In this document: positions 10,001 to 18,286 of the stretch, piece by piece
Position numbering within the stretch: the first letter of the stretch is position 1
Layout: each line of letters starts with the position of its first letter
Assembly (NCBI GenBank): GCA_964645775.1
Contig: CAZYBU010000007.1
Location: 1-64,000 of the forward strand
DNA: 64,000 bases
From: CAZYBU01 sp964645775
GTDB taxonomy: Bacteria > Spirochaetota > UBA4802 > UBA5550
Reading direction: 5' to 3'
Translations under genes and position numbers: made by a program
Notes under the pieces: generated by a model
Databases searched by the model: none
Seen by the model: the letters and a program-made list of their open reading frames with translations, nothing else
Told to the model about the DNA's origin: nothing

Positions 10001-10480
10001 CGCTGAGGTGTAATCGATAAGGTCGATAAGATGGGGCAGCAGGAGAAAGCATGTTCCTACTATAAGGAGAGATGGGACAAAAATACGTTTTTCACCGAGA
10101 TCGCTCAGGAGCCAGGGTGTCAGGGCCATAATGAATCCGATAAAAAGAAGGGAGTTCAGGGGAGGGTTATTTCCCGGTACCACCATGGCGTGATAGAGGG
10201 TAACGATAAGTACAGGAGTCGTGGAAAGAATGAATCGCACCGTTCGATGATGCCCGTAACGGTTGAGAATAATATTTATGATACCGATACCTGATCCGGC
10301 CAGGGCGAGAAAGGCCGGTTCCGGCATGAAGGAGACCATAGTAAAAAAATAGAGCAAACCGGCCAGGGCCAAAAGAAGGCTTATGCGGTTGGCCATTATA
10401 ATACGCGAAGCGAGTAATGGCGGGGTCTCTTCCCGGATTCCGTACCGTGTGATTTCCTTGAGGATTTCTAAAAAGGACAT
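7016..10480 (-). CDS. Membrane hybrid histidine kinase with multiple PAS domains
   Basis: This is a 1154-residue sensor. The N-terminus has about six membrane helices (~20-195) and a short linker helix. It is followed by four PAS-type domains (about 215-340, 345-470, 510-630 and 640-760); the last carries the NTGYTRKEALGNSPSILKSG signature. The HisKA H-box is LAGGLAHDFNNLLSG with the phospho-accepting His near 777. A HATPase domain follows, with DTGIGMDEETRAHAFDPF and GTGLGLAMAY. A receiver domain ends the protein, with phospho-acceptor Asp near 1084 in VILDMSMPHISGLDVY. Phosphate would pass from His to the attached receiver. No separate response regulator or phosphotransfer protein lies beside it. 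Starts at ATG 10480. The signal sensed is unknown. Confidence 0.92.
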   Translation of the reverse strand: MSFLEILKEITRYGIREETPPLLASRIIMANRISLLLALAGLLYFFTMVSFMPEPAFLALAGSGIGIINIILNRYGHHRTVRFILSTTPVLIVTLYHAMVVPGNNPPLNSLLFIGFIMALTPWLLSDLGEKRIFVPSLLIVGTCFLLLPHLIDLIDYTSAVRFYGNRFLDIAHYVTGTILAFIFLMFMQVKNLNHDEKNEKIISLLRRLYQTETREHRSTLKRLEDSQSLLQQIFTAVDRIYLVLDREGNILESNPTTEIILEVDPTALKGRNLVEIHPWGSSEKGKELAREALYLARRNITYRGFINFRDTEEIEHTLDFTLRSIQDADGGIRFLFLKGHEITERLESDQPLVDYDISLNRIIGSAPLGIGIARERIMVWGNQELGRLLRYRFDQLEGKSVSVLYPNKEEFVRVGLELYGEIAKKGAGSVTCRMKRGDGTIFDAELHGSLADPGNPNSPLIIMVTDITDKLERERELVRLNEELNAAMEEMEAVNEEFDAQNREMAQAIHNLEESEERFRSIADNLMDGITVIQKGKAIYVNKRMTEILGYSREELLIMPRFNFAAPEELERLQAFHKKAIEEQQAPGPVSFWIIRKDGARRFVQNRYRIRFNWDGNITWFAVTTDLTDEIKAEEERNRLITAIEQSEEDIIITDTEGTITYANPAFERNTGYTRKEALGNSPSILKSGQHDDSFYEHLWLRIRSGRVWSGRIINRKKNGQLMVQSGTISPIRDRNDVITGFVSIKRDVTSESRLEDQLVQAQKMEAIGTLAGGLAHDFNNLLSGILGATNLIDLTLKKGGPEMNDRIRGFLDTIKASSRRAADMIRQLLTLSRKDDASYVPVDLNSSLRHIEKLAKNSFPKSVTLRFNYQDEPVIVHADPTQIEQVILNICLNSSHAMTIMRDPGEKPGGILTVDLEKHPPGSLYMQEPAGASGNESVALIRIKDTGIGMDEETRAHAFDPFFTTKDSDEGTGLGLAMAYTIVKRHSGVIEIESEPSFGTTVNILLPVDEESREPFRSDDQDILVPGSGHLLVIDDETIVLSVTTDILKECGYEVTGTSEPESGIEFFRENREKLEAVILDMSMPHISGLDVYRELKTIDARVPVLVASGYARDERVQKVLNEGAASFLQKPFTSHSLSESVAKVIRERTSR

Positions 10481-10551
10481 TGGTCTATTTATCCCGGTGG
10501 CTCTGTCATGAAAAGGGGAGTAAAATGTATTTCATAGTAAGGCTTTTCATG

Positions 10552-10624
10552 AGCGGGCGACGGGGCTCGAACCCGCGACATTCAGCTTGGGAAGCTGACA
10601 CTCTACCAGCTGAGTTACGCCCGC
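10552..10624 (-). tRNA. tRNA-Gly (anticodon CCC)
   Basis: Read on the minus strand, the acceptor stem GCGGGCG pairs with CGCCCGC over 7 bp. A D-arm with AGCTGGTA loop is present. The anticodon stem TCAGC/GCTGA encloses loop TTCCCAA, giving anticodon CCC (reads GGG). The T arm has loop TTCGAGC. The discriminator base is U, and CCA is not encoded. The length is 73 nt. Confidence 0.95.
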
Positions 10625-10832
10625 GTGAATATAATAAATGTACTATCCATGTAATAAAATGAATAAAACTGTCAAGTTGTTATTGCCATGATTCGTTCAC
10701 GGGATTAACCGGCATGATGTCGGTGGAGGAAAATTTTTCTCCTGAATACCGCCGGAGAAGGCAGGATCTTTCAAGGGGTACATTTCGGAAATTTTCCATA
10801 CAATGTAAAACATACCGACAGTCCGGGATGAT

Positions 10833-11663
10833 CTATCGGCTGTAGGGAAGTTCATGGTCCTGGTAGCTCCCCTTTTTCTCCTTCATATACGTTCCTGCCA
10901 GTTTACCCGAAAGCATCAGACCGAGAAGTCGTGAGAGACGGGCAAAGAGTGCGTTGCCGCGACCAGTCATCGCAATCGGCTTTTCCCGGGCGAGAGCATC
11001 CAGCGCGGTCCGGGCAACAGATTCCGGTTGCTGCATGGAACGCTCGAACCCTTTCTCGTTCATGTCTGCCCGTCGAAAGAATCCGGTGCGGGTAGGGCCG
11101 GGGCAGAGGGCCAGAACGCGGACGCTGCTTTGATTGAGCTCATGGTTCAGGGCCGCGCTCCAGTTCAGTATAAATGTCTTGGACGCGGCGTAAACGGACA
11201 TGTGCGGCGTGGGCTGGAAAGCAGCGTTGGACGCGACGTTTATGATTCCGCCACCCCGGCTTTTCAGCCTGGGGAACAGATTGCCTGTAAGCTCGATGAC
11301 GGCCTGGATGTTTACTTCAATCATATTATAAAGTTCAGAGACGCCTGGCGCGGGAAAATCGCCGTAGAATCCATATCCGCTGTTGTTTACCAGGAGAAGC
11401 TTGCCGGCTCCGGAAGATGGTTCCAGGATGCTGTCTATCTCCCTCCAGGCCTGTTTGCGGGATTTACTGTCTGAAAGATCGCAGGAGATATGGACATCCC
11501 GTTTATCTGTATCCAGTACCGAAGCCTCTCCCCGGGAAAGGTTTATAAAGCGTATGGATGGTTGGATCTCTTTAAGAAGAGTGACCATGGCGGACCCGAT
11601 TCCGCCGGAGGCCCCGGTTATAACGCAGTCTGAAAATGTTGTGAAGTACTCGTTCTGTTTCAT
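10833..11663 (-). CDS. Short-chain dehydrogenase/reductase (SDR)
   Basis: This classical SDR uses ATG at 11663, with GGAGAAG upstream; the frame is open further upstream but that part overlaps the preceding gene and looks non-coding. The cofactor-binding motif is TGASGGIG near the N-terminus. NNSGYG takes the place of the usual NNAG. The catalytic set is visible as Ser in NVASNAAF and YAASK, and CPGPTRTGFF follows as the PG motif. It is a Rossmann-fold NAD(P)H oxidoreductase of unknown substrate. It lies 44 bases downstream of the phytoene-synthase-like gene and follows a flavoprotein gene on the same strand, so the three may form an operon dealing with an isoprenoid or lipid (inference). Confidence 0.85.
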   Translation of the reverse strand: MKQNEYFTTFSDCVITGASGGIGSAMVTLLKEIQPSIRFINLSRGEASVLDTDKRDVHISCDLSDSKSRKQAWREIDSILEPSSGAGKLLLVNNSGYGFYGDFPAPGVSELYNMIEVNIQAVIELTGNLFPRLKSRGGGIINVASNAAFQPTPHMSVYAASKTFILNWSAALNHELNQSSVRVLALCPGPTRTGFFRRADMNEKGFERSMQQPESVARTALDALAREKPIAMTGRGNALFARLSRLLGLMLSGKLAGTYMKEKKGSYQDHELPYSR

Positions 11664-11707
11664 GTCGCTTCTCCGGTTATCTGTTTTAAATGATTCCACC
11701 CGCCATA

Positions 11708-12565
11708 TCATGATATGTCTGTATCGGGATATCCCTTTAACCTCCCGGGCCGGATGGTGTTGGCTGTCGCCGAAGTGAGGATTCTCTGCAGGGAAGGGGT
11801 AACATGGGTATGGAACACCAGATATGGGTTCCGTTCTATCCTTAATGCCATCCACGCGTAGATATCCGCAAGGATCAGTATCGGTAAACGGTACTCTTTG
11901 GGAATATGGACAAAAGCTGTCTCCGCTTCCTCCTGCCAGCTTCGGTACCTGCTGATCTGTTCCCGGATGAAGCGGTTAAACTCATCCGGATTGGCTCGGG
12001 CAGACCGGGGTGTAAGTTCCTTCAGAGACGTTTCATTTATGGGAAGGTAGATACGGTCTCTCAGGCAGTCTTCATGAATGTCCCTGATAAGATTTAAAAA
12101 CTGCAGGGCGGATGCGAGTTTCCCTGCATGGGGCCAGATAGCTTTCGGAATATCCAGGATACGGGCAAGTAACATGCTGATTACTTTCGCAGATCCGTTT
12201 AGGAAGTTCTCTACTTCCTGGATGTCCCTGAAGGTACGTTTCTCCAGGTCCGCTTCGCATCCGTCGAGAAAGGCCCGGGTAAGTTCGCCGGTAAAACCCT
12301 GTTGATGCATCAGATCAATGAAGGAATCGATTACAGCGTCATGGGACGGCTTGCCCTCCAGGGCATCTTCATAACGCTTCCGAAAAGAGAGGAAACCTTC
12401 CCTGTCACTTTCCGGTCCATCGGTGTAACGTTCGGCTTTCCTGATAAAACTGAACAGAATGAGAATCATCCCCCGGATACTGGCGGGAAAAAAAAGGCTC
12501 ACGTAAAGGTAGGTGCGGCTGTTTATTCTGCTGGGGGAGTGGGGCCTTTTCTTCCGGATCAACAT
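11708..12565 (-). CDS. Phytoene/squalene synthase-like protein with altered first Asp motif
   Basis: This is a 285-residue member of the head-to-head prenyl synthase family. ATG at 12565 is preferred to GTG two codons earlier because it is spaced properly from AGGTG. The second aspartate-rich motif is intact and diagnostic: LNLIRDIHEDCLRDRIYLP. In the first motif the usual RxxDDxxD reads RKAERYTD, so the first two Asp are Glu and Arg and only the last Asp is kept. That region binds Mg-diphosphate in active enzymes, so the protein may have changed activity or be inactive as a canonical synthase (inference). No phytoene desaturase or cyclase gene is nearby. It may be cotranscribed with the flavoprotein upstream and the SDR downstream. 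Confidence 0.8.
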   Translation of the reverse strand: MLIRKKRPHSPSRINSRTYLYVSLFFPASIRGMILILFSFIRKAERYTDGPESDREGFLSFRKRYEDALEGKPSHDAVIDSFIDLMHQQGFTGELTRAFLDGCEADLEKRTFRDIQEVENFLNGSAKVISMLLARILDIPKAIWPHAGKLASALQFLNLIRDIHEDCLRDRIYLPINETSLKELTPRSARANPDEFNRFIREQISRYRSWQEEAETAFVHIPKEYRLPILILADIYAWMALRIERNPYLVFHTHVTPSLQRILTSATANTIRPGRLKGYPDTDIS

Positions 12566-12577
12566 TATCACCTGTGA

Positions 12578-13999
12578 TTATCTAAAAATCAGTCTCTTTA
12601 GCAGGGTACGGATACCGGGGGTCAGTTTCTCACGGACTGGCACCATGGCCGCGGAGGAAAATATCTCCGATTCCGTGGGATAGGGATAAATGATGGAGAG
12701 CAGGTCTCCTGATTTCATTCCCTTCTGGATAGCCAGGCTCGCCATCGGTATCATGTCTCCCGCCCGGCCTCCTACCATGGAGGCGCCAAGAAGACGGTCG
12801 CCTGATCCGAGGATCAGCTTAAGAAAGCCGCGCGTGTCCAGTTCCGTACAGGCCCGGTCGTTCTCTTTCAGAGGGACGGATATGCTCCGTCTCAGAGAGG
12901 AGTTTTCGCGCGCCTCCTGCTCCGTCATGCCGGTATGGGCCACTTCAGGCTTTGTATAGGTGACCCGGGGAACGGCACGGTAATCGACCTTTTTTTTAAA
13001 GATTGGAACGGTAATATTCCGGGCCACAACTCCTCCCTGGTATCCGGCCATATGGGTAAAAAGCCAGGGCCCGGCCGCGTCGCCGCAGGCGTAGATGTTG
13101 GAAATATTTGTTCTCAGGGAAGCGTCCGTGCGTATGAAGCCCCTCTCATCCCGTTTTACGCCAATTTCATCAAGTCCCAGATCGCCGGTCTCAGGCTGTC
13201 TTCCCAGGGCGGCAAGAATATGGGTGCCTTCGATGGCGTACTCATGCTTTTCCTTTTCGAGGATAACCTGTTTTTTGCCCTTAACCTTGAAAACTTTTAT
13301 AATCTTCGCATTCAAATGAAGATGGATGCCGTCCCTCACGAAAACCGATTCCATGATGGGAGCAACCTCGGGTTCGTCCCGCCAGAAGAGGTGGGGGGCC
13401 ATGTCTACGATATGGACTTCACTTCCAAGGTTGTTGAAGGCCTGGCCAAGTTCACAGCCTATGGGACCTCCGCCGAGAATTATGAGCTTCTCAGGCAGTC
13501 TCTTCTGTGAAAAGATCGTTTCGTTGGTAAGGCAGCCGATCTCTCTCAGTCCCGGGATGGGGGGGACCACGGCTCTTGAACCGGTGGCAAGGACAATGTT
13601 CTTTCCGGTAATCTTTTGGCTGGAAACCTCTACTTCATGAGTTCCGGTGAGCCGGGCGTTGCCATGGATTACCTTGACTCCCAGAGACTCGAAGCGTTCT
13701 CTGGAATCCTTGGGTGCAATGGTGCGTATGCTGTCATGAACGTGTTTCATGACACTGCTGAGGCGAATCTTCTGTAAATCGGCCTCGAGTCCAAGCCGGG
13801 CAGATTCACGGATCTCCCCGGCCAGGTGAGCGCTTCGCAGAAGGGCTTTGCTGGGTACACAGCCGGTATTCAGGCAGTCCCCGCCCATCCTGTCCCGCTC
13901 GATCAGGGCCACTTTCGCTCCCAGGCTGGACAGGGCCGCGGATGCCACCAGTCCAGCGCTGCCGGCACCGATAACTATGGCATGGTAGTCTTTTTTCAT
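12578..13999 (-). CDS. MerA-like FAD pyridine-nucleotide disulfide oxidoreductase
   Basis: This is a 473-residue class I flavoprotein disulfide reductase. ATG at 13999 (MKKDYHAIVIGAGSAG) is preferred to the upstream ATG at 14026. The FAD motif GAGSAG, the redox disulfide GGDCLNTGCVPSK, the NAD(P)H motif GGGPIGCELG and the second FAD motif YACGDAAGPW are all present. At the C-terminus, where lipoamide and glutathione reductases carry HPTxxE, this protein has YPYPTESE. The catalytic His is therefore Tyr, as in mercuric reductase, but the MerA C-terminal Cys pair and N-terminal metal-binding domain are missing. It probably belongs to the broad MerA/Lpd-like group of unknown substrate. The gene lies just upstream of the phytoene-synthase-like gene (12 bases), likely as an operon. 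Confidence 0.85.
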   Translation of the reverse strand: MKKDYHAIVIGAGSAGLVASAALSSLGAKVALIERDRMGGDCLNTGCVPSKALLRSAHLAGEIRESARLGLEADLQKIRLSSVMKHVHDSIRTIAPKDSRERFESLGVKVIHGNARLTGTHEVEVSSQKITGKNIVLATGSRAVVPPIPGLREIGCLTNETIFSQKRLPEKLIILGGGPIGCELGQAFNNLGSEVHIVDMAPHLFWRDEPEVAPIMESVFVRDGIHLHLNAKIIKVFKVKGKKQVILEKEKHEYAIEGTHILAALGRQPETGDLGLDEIGVKRDERGFIRTDASLRTNISNIYACGDAAGPWLFTHMAGYQGGVVARNITVPIFKKKVDYRAVPRVTYTKPEVAHTGMTEQEARENSSLRRSISVPLKENDRACTELDTRGFLKLILGSGDRLLGASMVGGRAGDMIPMASLAIQKGMKSGDLLSIIYPYPTESEIFSSAAMVPVREKLTPGIRTLLKRLIFR

Positions 14000-14112
14000 A
14001 GATGCCCCATTATTCTGTAGTTCCATCGATTATACCACAACAGTCGGCAGGGGTCAAAGATTATTCTGTTGATTTACCTGCATTTCTCTGTTTCTGTGGT
14101 CGTGAGGTTAAA

Positions 14113-14721
14113 ATGAAGGATAAACGAGACAGATTATTATACATTGAATCTGAGATCGCGGAGTGTCGAGGGTGCCGGCTGGCGGGTACACGCACCAAGA
14201 CCGTGCCGGGGGAGGGCGATCCTGACGCTGACGTGATGTTTATCGGTGAGGGACCCGGTAAACAGGAGGATTTTAATGGGAGACCCTTTGTGGGAAGGGC
14301 GGGTGAATTACTGACCAGGATTATCGAAAAAGGGATGGGTGTATCGAGGGAGAGCGTCTTTATCGCGAACCTGGTCAAGTGCAGGCCCACGGTGGACCTG
14401 GCCTTCAGGAAGGACCGTCCACCGGACCAGGAGGAACTCACGGCCTGTTCCAGCTTTCTTTTTCGACAGGTCGATATTATTCAACCGAAAGTGATCATTA
14501 CCCTGGGAAGTCCGGCCACGAAGTATATTCTCGATACCTCCACCGGCATAACAAAGATGAGGGGAACATGGGGAGAGTTCCGGGGAATACCGGTAATGCC
14601 GACTTTTCATCCCAGTTATGTGTTGCGTAACGGAGGGGAGAAAAGTCCCCTGAGAAGGGATGTATGGGAGGATATCAAGAAAGTTCTGGAATATCTGGGA
14701 TGGCCCATACCGGGAAGTTAA
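14113..14721 (+). CDS. Type 4 (iron-sulfur) uracil-DNA glycosylase
   Basis: This 202-residue enzyme excises uracil from DNA to start base-excision repair. ATG at 14113 is chosen because the domain begins directly after it, although the frame is open back to 14002. The four Fe-S cysteines are visible at C18, C21, C90 and C112 (ECRGCRLA, VKCRP, TACSS), the pattern of family 4 UDGs. The active-site motif GEGPGKQEDFNGRPFVG (45-61) and the second motif HPSYVLRN (166-173) are intact. It is divergent from the flavoprotein gene cluster upstream. Confidence 0.93.
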   Translation: MKDKRDRLLYIESEIAECRGCRLAGTRTKTVPGEGDPDADVMFIGEGPGKQEDFNGRPFVGRAGELLTRIIEKGMGVSRESVFIANLVKCRPTVDLAFRKDRPPDQEELTACSSFLFRQVDIIQPKVIITLGSPATKYILDTSTGITKMRGTWGEFRGIPVMPTFHPSYVLRNGGEKSPLRRDVWEDIKKVLEYLGWPIPGS

Positions 14722-14759
14722 GAACCGGAAAACGTTCCGATCTTGAGAGTTTCCACTTT

Positions 14760-14771
14760 CCTGTATACAGG
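14760..14771. repeat. Perfect 12-bp palindrome upstream of the OYE gene
   Basis: CCTGTATACAGG is a perfect palindrome about 60 bases before the Old Yellow Enzyme start. It overlaps a possible -10 element (TATACA) 15 bases after TTGAGA at 14743-14748. It may be a repressor operator. It is too short for a standard LexA box. Confidence 0.35.
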
Positions 14772-14833
14772 TAATAGTGATTGACTGCCGGGTATCTATC
14801 TTGAGAATCATGGATCGTCGGGGAGAAACAATC

Positions 14834-16021
14834 ATGAAGCAGGTATTTGAGCAGTCCATGCTCGGGCCGGTTCGCCTTCGCAACCGGACCATCCGTTCCG
14901 CGGCCTTTGAGGGTATGTGTCCCGGTGGGGTGCCCTCGGAAACCCTTATAGGGTATCACCAGGATGTCGCCCGGGGCGGAGCAGGAATGACAACAGTTGC
15001 GTACGTATCCGTCCATCCCAGCGGACTTTCCTTCCCTCATCAGGCCTGGATGAGCGAGGAGAACGTTACGCATTTCCTGAGACTCACCGATGCCGTTCAC
15101 AGAGAAGGAGCGGCCGCGGCCGTTCAGCTGGGTCACTGCGGCAACATGGCGGACCGCAAGGTCTCCGGGTATCCAGTCTACGCCCCTTCTCCTGTATTTA
15201 ATCTTTTCGGCCTTGTACTCCCACGGGCCATGAAAGAGGAAGATATCGAGTCTTTTATCGTGGCCTTCGTGACGGCCGCTGAGAGAGCAAAAAGAGCCGG
15301 TTTCGATTGTATCGAGATTCATGGAGGTCACGGTTACCTCCTGAGCCAGTTTCTATCCCCTCATACGAACAGGCGTGATGACCGGTGGGGAGGTTCCCTT
15401 GAGAACCGATACCGTTTTCTGGGAGAAGTTACCCGAAGGGTAAAAGAAACCACGGAAAATAAGATGGCCGTGGTGGTGAAGATGAATATGCGGGACGGTT
15501 TTGAAAGCGGGTACACCTTTGAAGATGCCCTGCAGGTGGCCCGGTGGCTGGAACGGGACGGGGCTGACGGCCTGGTCCTCTCCGGAGGTTTCGTCAGCAG
15601 GACCCCAATGTACGTTATGAGGGGGGAGACGCCCGTCAGGGACTTTATACGCTATCAGAGCGATCCCCTGATAAAGGCGGGTCTTTTTCTCTTCGGAAAC
15701 CTGGCGATCAAGAAGTTCCCGTACGAACGGGTATATTTCCTGGAGGACGCCATGGCCTTCAGAAGCGGCGTCGATATACCCCTTATTTACGTGGGAGGAG
15801 TACTCTCTCTCCCAGATATGGAAAAGGTTCTGGCGGAAGATTTTGACTTTATCCAGATCGCCCGGGCCCTTTTCTATGAACGCGATTTTGTTAACCTGGT
15901 GCGAAATAACAGGAATCACGTATCGGGATGTCTTCGCTGCGGACCCTGTAATCGCTGCATGGGGACCATGTACGCGGGCGAGGCCCGGTGTACCTTTCGG
16001 GAAGAGGAGGAAGCACTATGA
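14834..16021 (+). CDS. NADH:flavin oxidoreductase (Old Yellow Enzyme family) with C-terminal Cys cluster
   Basis: This 395-residue FMN-dependent TIM-barrel ene-reductase starts at ATG 14834, which has GGGGAG upstream; an earlier ATG at 14777 lacks support. Family features are MLGPVRLRNRTIRSA at the start, QLGHCG in the barrel, EIHGGHGYLLSQFLSP with the substrate-site HGxHGY-like segment, the following NRRDDRWGGSLENR, and a C-terminal FMN phosphate site (IYVGG). The C-terminus has CLRCGPCNRCM plus one later Cys. This CxxCxxCxxC array resembles the cluster-binding region of 2,4-dienoyl-CoA reductases, but the FAD/NAD domains that follow in those enzymes are absent. An Fe-S cluster or a metal site is plausible. 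Its stop overlaps the start of the START-domain gene, so the two are translationally coupled. Confidence 0.88.
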   Translation: MKQVFEQSMLGPVRLRNRTIRSAAFEGMCPGGVPSETLIGYHQDVARGGAGMTTVAYVSVHPSGLSFPHQAWMSEENVTHFLRLTDAVHREGAAAAVQLGHCGNMADRKVSGYPVYAPSPVFNLFGLVLPRAMKEEDIESFIVAFVTAAERAKRAGFDCIEIHGGHGYLLSQFLSPHTNRRDDRWGGSLENRYRFLGEVTRRVKETTENKMAVVVKMNMRDGFESGYTFEDALQVARWLERDGADGLVLSGGFVSRTPMYVMRGETPVRDFIRYQSDPLIKAGLFLFGNLAIKKFPYERVYFLEDAMAFRSGVDIPLIYVGGVLSLPDMEKVLAEDFDFIQIARALFYERDFVNLVRNNRNHVSGCLRCGPCNRCMGTMYAGEARCTFREEEEAL

Positions 16022-16635
16022 AACAATTGGGTATCCTGATTATTATTCTGTTGCTGGCCGTTATTTCCGGAGCGGAGGAAGAATGGGTATTGAAAAAAGA
16101 GAAGGACGGTATACGCTCCTATACGCGGCCGGTTGTTGGCTGGGATATTCACCAGTGCCGGGGGGTCGGGTACGTTAACGTTCCCTTCGAACAGACCGTC
16201 GCGGCCCGGCTCGATTTTGAAAGGTTTTTTTCTAATAACTCGAACATGGAGTCATACCGTATTCTGGAAGACAGGGGGCCGAACCATAAGATCGTCTACG
16301 CCGTGATTGACGTCCCCTGGCCTGCGAAGGACCGTGACGTGATTTTCGAGGTAAGGGTGACCCGGGGAAAGGACAGGGTGGTCACCTCTTCATTAAGCCT
16401 TCCGCATCATTCGGGCGCGCCTTCCGGTGAGGGTTATATCCGCATGACAAAGATGCGTGAGAAACACATCTTTATCCGGAAGGGTGACAAAACTCTGGTT
16501 ATTACGGAGTCTCTGGCTGACCCGGGCGGTACCATCCCTCCGGATATCATTAACTGGATGCTTGCTAACTCTCCCATAAAAACAATAAAAACCATACGGG
16601 AAATTGTGAAGAATTACAAATCGACGGGAGAATAA
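16018..16635 (+). CDS. Exported START/polyketide-cyclase-like lipid-binding protein
   Basis: This is a 205-residue protein with a signal peptide (about 1-18, LGILIIILLLAVISGAEEE). A START-type fold follows: WVLKKEKDGIRSYTRPVVGW near the N-terminus and VIDVPWPAKDRDVIFEV in the middle match bacterial START homologues. The ATG at 16018 shares ATGA with the stop of the Old Yellow Enzyme gene. The fold binds lipids or other hydrophobic ligands in a helix-grip cavity. The ligand is unknown, but tight coupling to an ene-reductase suggests a shared hydrophobic or enone substrate (inference). It ends 11 bases before the convergent chemoreceptor gene. Confidence 0.82.
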   Translation: MKQLGILIIILLLAVISGAEEEWVLKKEKDGIRSYTRPVVGWDIHQCRGVGYVNVPFEQTVAARLDFERFFSNNSNMESYRILEDRGPNHKIVYAVIDVPWPAKDRDVIFEVRVTRGKDRVVTSSLSLPHHSGAPSGEGYIRMTKMREKHIFIRKGDKTLVITESLADPGGTIPPDIINWMLANSPIKTIKTIREIVKNYKSTGE

Positions 16636-16646
16636 GAAATAGAGGG

Positions 16647-18215
16647 TTATTTTTCTTTCCGGGCCGACTCGACCAGTTTGCCAAGTTCCTCTGTTTGTTG
16701 GGCCAGGTCCCGGGCCGTGTTGGCGATATCCTCTGAACCGGAAGTGTTCGCCTGGGTGAGTTCGTTGATGGTGGAGACGGAGTTTACGATCTCGGTGGAG
16801 GATTTTCGATGTTCGTCCGTGGCTGTTCGGATCTCTCCGGATATGTTTCGGGCCTTGACTATAACATCGTAGAGTTCCCGGTTGGTATCGTACTGCATGG
16901 TCATTTCCTCCCGTATCTTCAGCATGACATTTCTATTGGTGGCCACGTCCTCAAGGATGGAGCTGATGGTCTTTACAGTGATTCCCACGTTCTGGCGGCC
17001 GGTGTTGATCTCCTCATCATTGGTCATAATCAGCCGCCCTATCTCTTTAACGCTGCCGGCCGTCTGTTCGGCAAGTTTGGAAACCTCATCGGCAACAACC
17101 GCAAAACCGCGGCCCTGCTCTCCGGCACGGGCCGCTTCAATGGATGCGTTCAGTGAGAGGAGGTTGATCTGATCGGAAATGTCGTTTATTATACTGATGA
17201 TATTCGTCATCTCTCCAGAACTGTCGCTGATCTTCTCCATGCTGGTCTCCATGTATTTCAGCATGGTCTCTCCCTTCTGGGCGTTATCTGTTATCAGGTG
17301 GGTTCTGTCAGACATATCTTCAACCATGGAGGTCATCTGTTTTATTATGTTGGAGAGTTCATCCATCTTTTCAATGATATGACCCATGGTCTCATCCTGG
17401 TTGTGGCTCTGGTTGGCCACCGTGTCAAGACCGGCGGACATCTGCTCCATGGTAGCCGTGATCTCTTCAACGGATGCCGCCTGGCTCTGAGAGTTCTCGG
17501 AAAAGTGATCGGAGGTCTCCGAAAGGGTATGGGTAGATTTCGTCAAGTGGGATGATGCTTCTTCTACGGTCTTCATCATCCTCTGCATGCTTACAACCTG
17601 CCTGCGGTTAGTTTCAGCTTCTTTTTCAGCTGATTTAATCGCGTCTGCCGACATCTTCTTAATCATGAAGGATATGGCCAGGACAACCATAAGGGAGAAA
17701 GAGCTTTCGATCATGGAGAGCCTGACCGCTTCCTGCCTGACTGCTTCAAGGCCGGGCAGGATGAAAAATCCGTAGCCCACGATCTCAACGAGAAATATCC
17801 CGCCAACCAGCAGGGTGGCCCAGTAACTTCCGAAAAGGGTTCCCAGGGCAAGCATCATAAAAAAGAAAAAGAGGAGCGTTGAATAGGCGCTCTCGGGAAA
17901 GGGAGAGGTGAAATACTTGGAGGCAAAGGTAGCGGCTATGATCAGGGAACCGGTTATTACGATCATGTTGGACGAGAAGGAGTAACGTCCCTTCACGAGG
18001 AGCAACAGGCCAAGAGTATTGACGGTAAACATGGCGCCGACGGTCGCCAGGGGCACGAAAATATTTGTGTGAACCATGGACAGGATGGCAAAGATGGCGA
18101 TCAGAAATAAATAGAGAATAAAATAGACATATGCCAGGGCACGGGCCTGCCGCTGTCTGTAGAAGTTCACGTCTTTGTAGTGTTTCAACAGGGTTTCTTC
18201 AAGAAACTCTTTCAT
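16647..18215 (-). CDS. Methyl-accepting chemotaxis protein, multi-TM, no periplasmic domain
   Basis: This 522-residue chemoreceptor has six closely spaced hydrophobic helices at about 28-190 and essentially no extracytoplasmic loop, then a long coiled coil. The highly conserved hairpin tip is present at about 345-385 (ISDQINLLSLNASIEAARAG, then GFAVVADEV). No HAMP domain is evident. The tip binds CheA/CheW, so the protein should feed the flagellar chemotaxis system. Sensing is probably by the membrane helices themselves. It is a topological paralogue of the receptor at 37238-38851. No che genes are adjacent. Starts at ATG 18215. Confidence 0.9.
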   Translation of the reverse strand: MKEFLEETLLKHYKDVNFYRQRQARALAYVYFILYLFLIAIFAILSMVHTNIFVPLATVGAMFTVNTLGLLLLVKGRYSFSSNMIVITGSLIIAATFASKYFTSPFPESAYSTLLFFFFMMLALGTLFGSYWATLLVGGIFLVEIVGYGFFILPGLEAVRQEAVRLSMIESSFSLMVVLAISFMIKKMSADAIKSAEKEAETNRRQVVSMQRMMKTVEEASSHLTKSTHTLSETSDHFSENSQSQAASVEEITATMEQMSAGLDTVANQSHNQDETMGHIIEKMDELSNIIKQMTSMVEDMSDRTHLITDNAQKGETMLKYMETSMEKISDSSGEMTNIISIINDISDQINLLSLNASIEAARAGEQGRGFAVVADEVSKLAEQTAGSVKEIGRLIMTNDEEINTGRQNVGITVKTISSILEDVATNRNVMLKIREEMTMQYDTNRELYDVIVKARNISGEIRTATDEHRKSSTEIVNSVSTINELTQANTSGSEDIANTARDLAQQTEELGKLVESARKEK

Positions 18216-18286
18216 AGACCATACCTATCATTCGCTTCTCTACGGTTAATCTGGAAATAATTCGATACCATGACAAGTAGTTTTTA

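Noticed and set aside
10480..10662. A 60-residue plus frame across the tRNA
   Set aside because: It is antisense to tRNA-Gly and translates the tRNA complement; not a gene.
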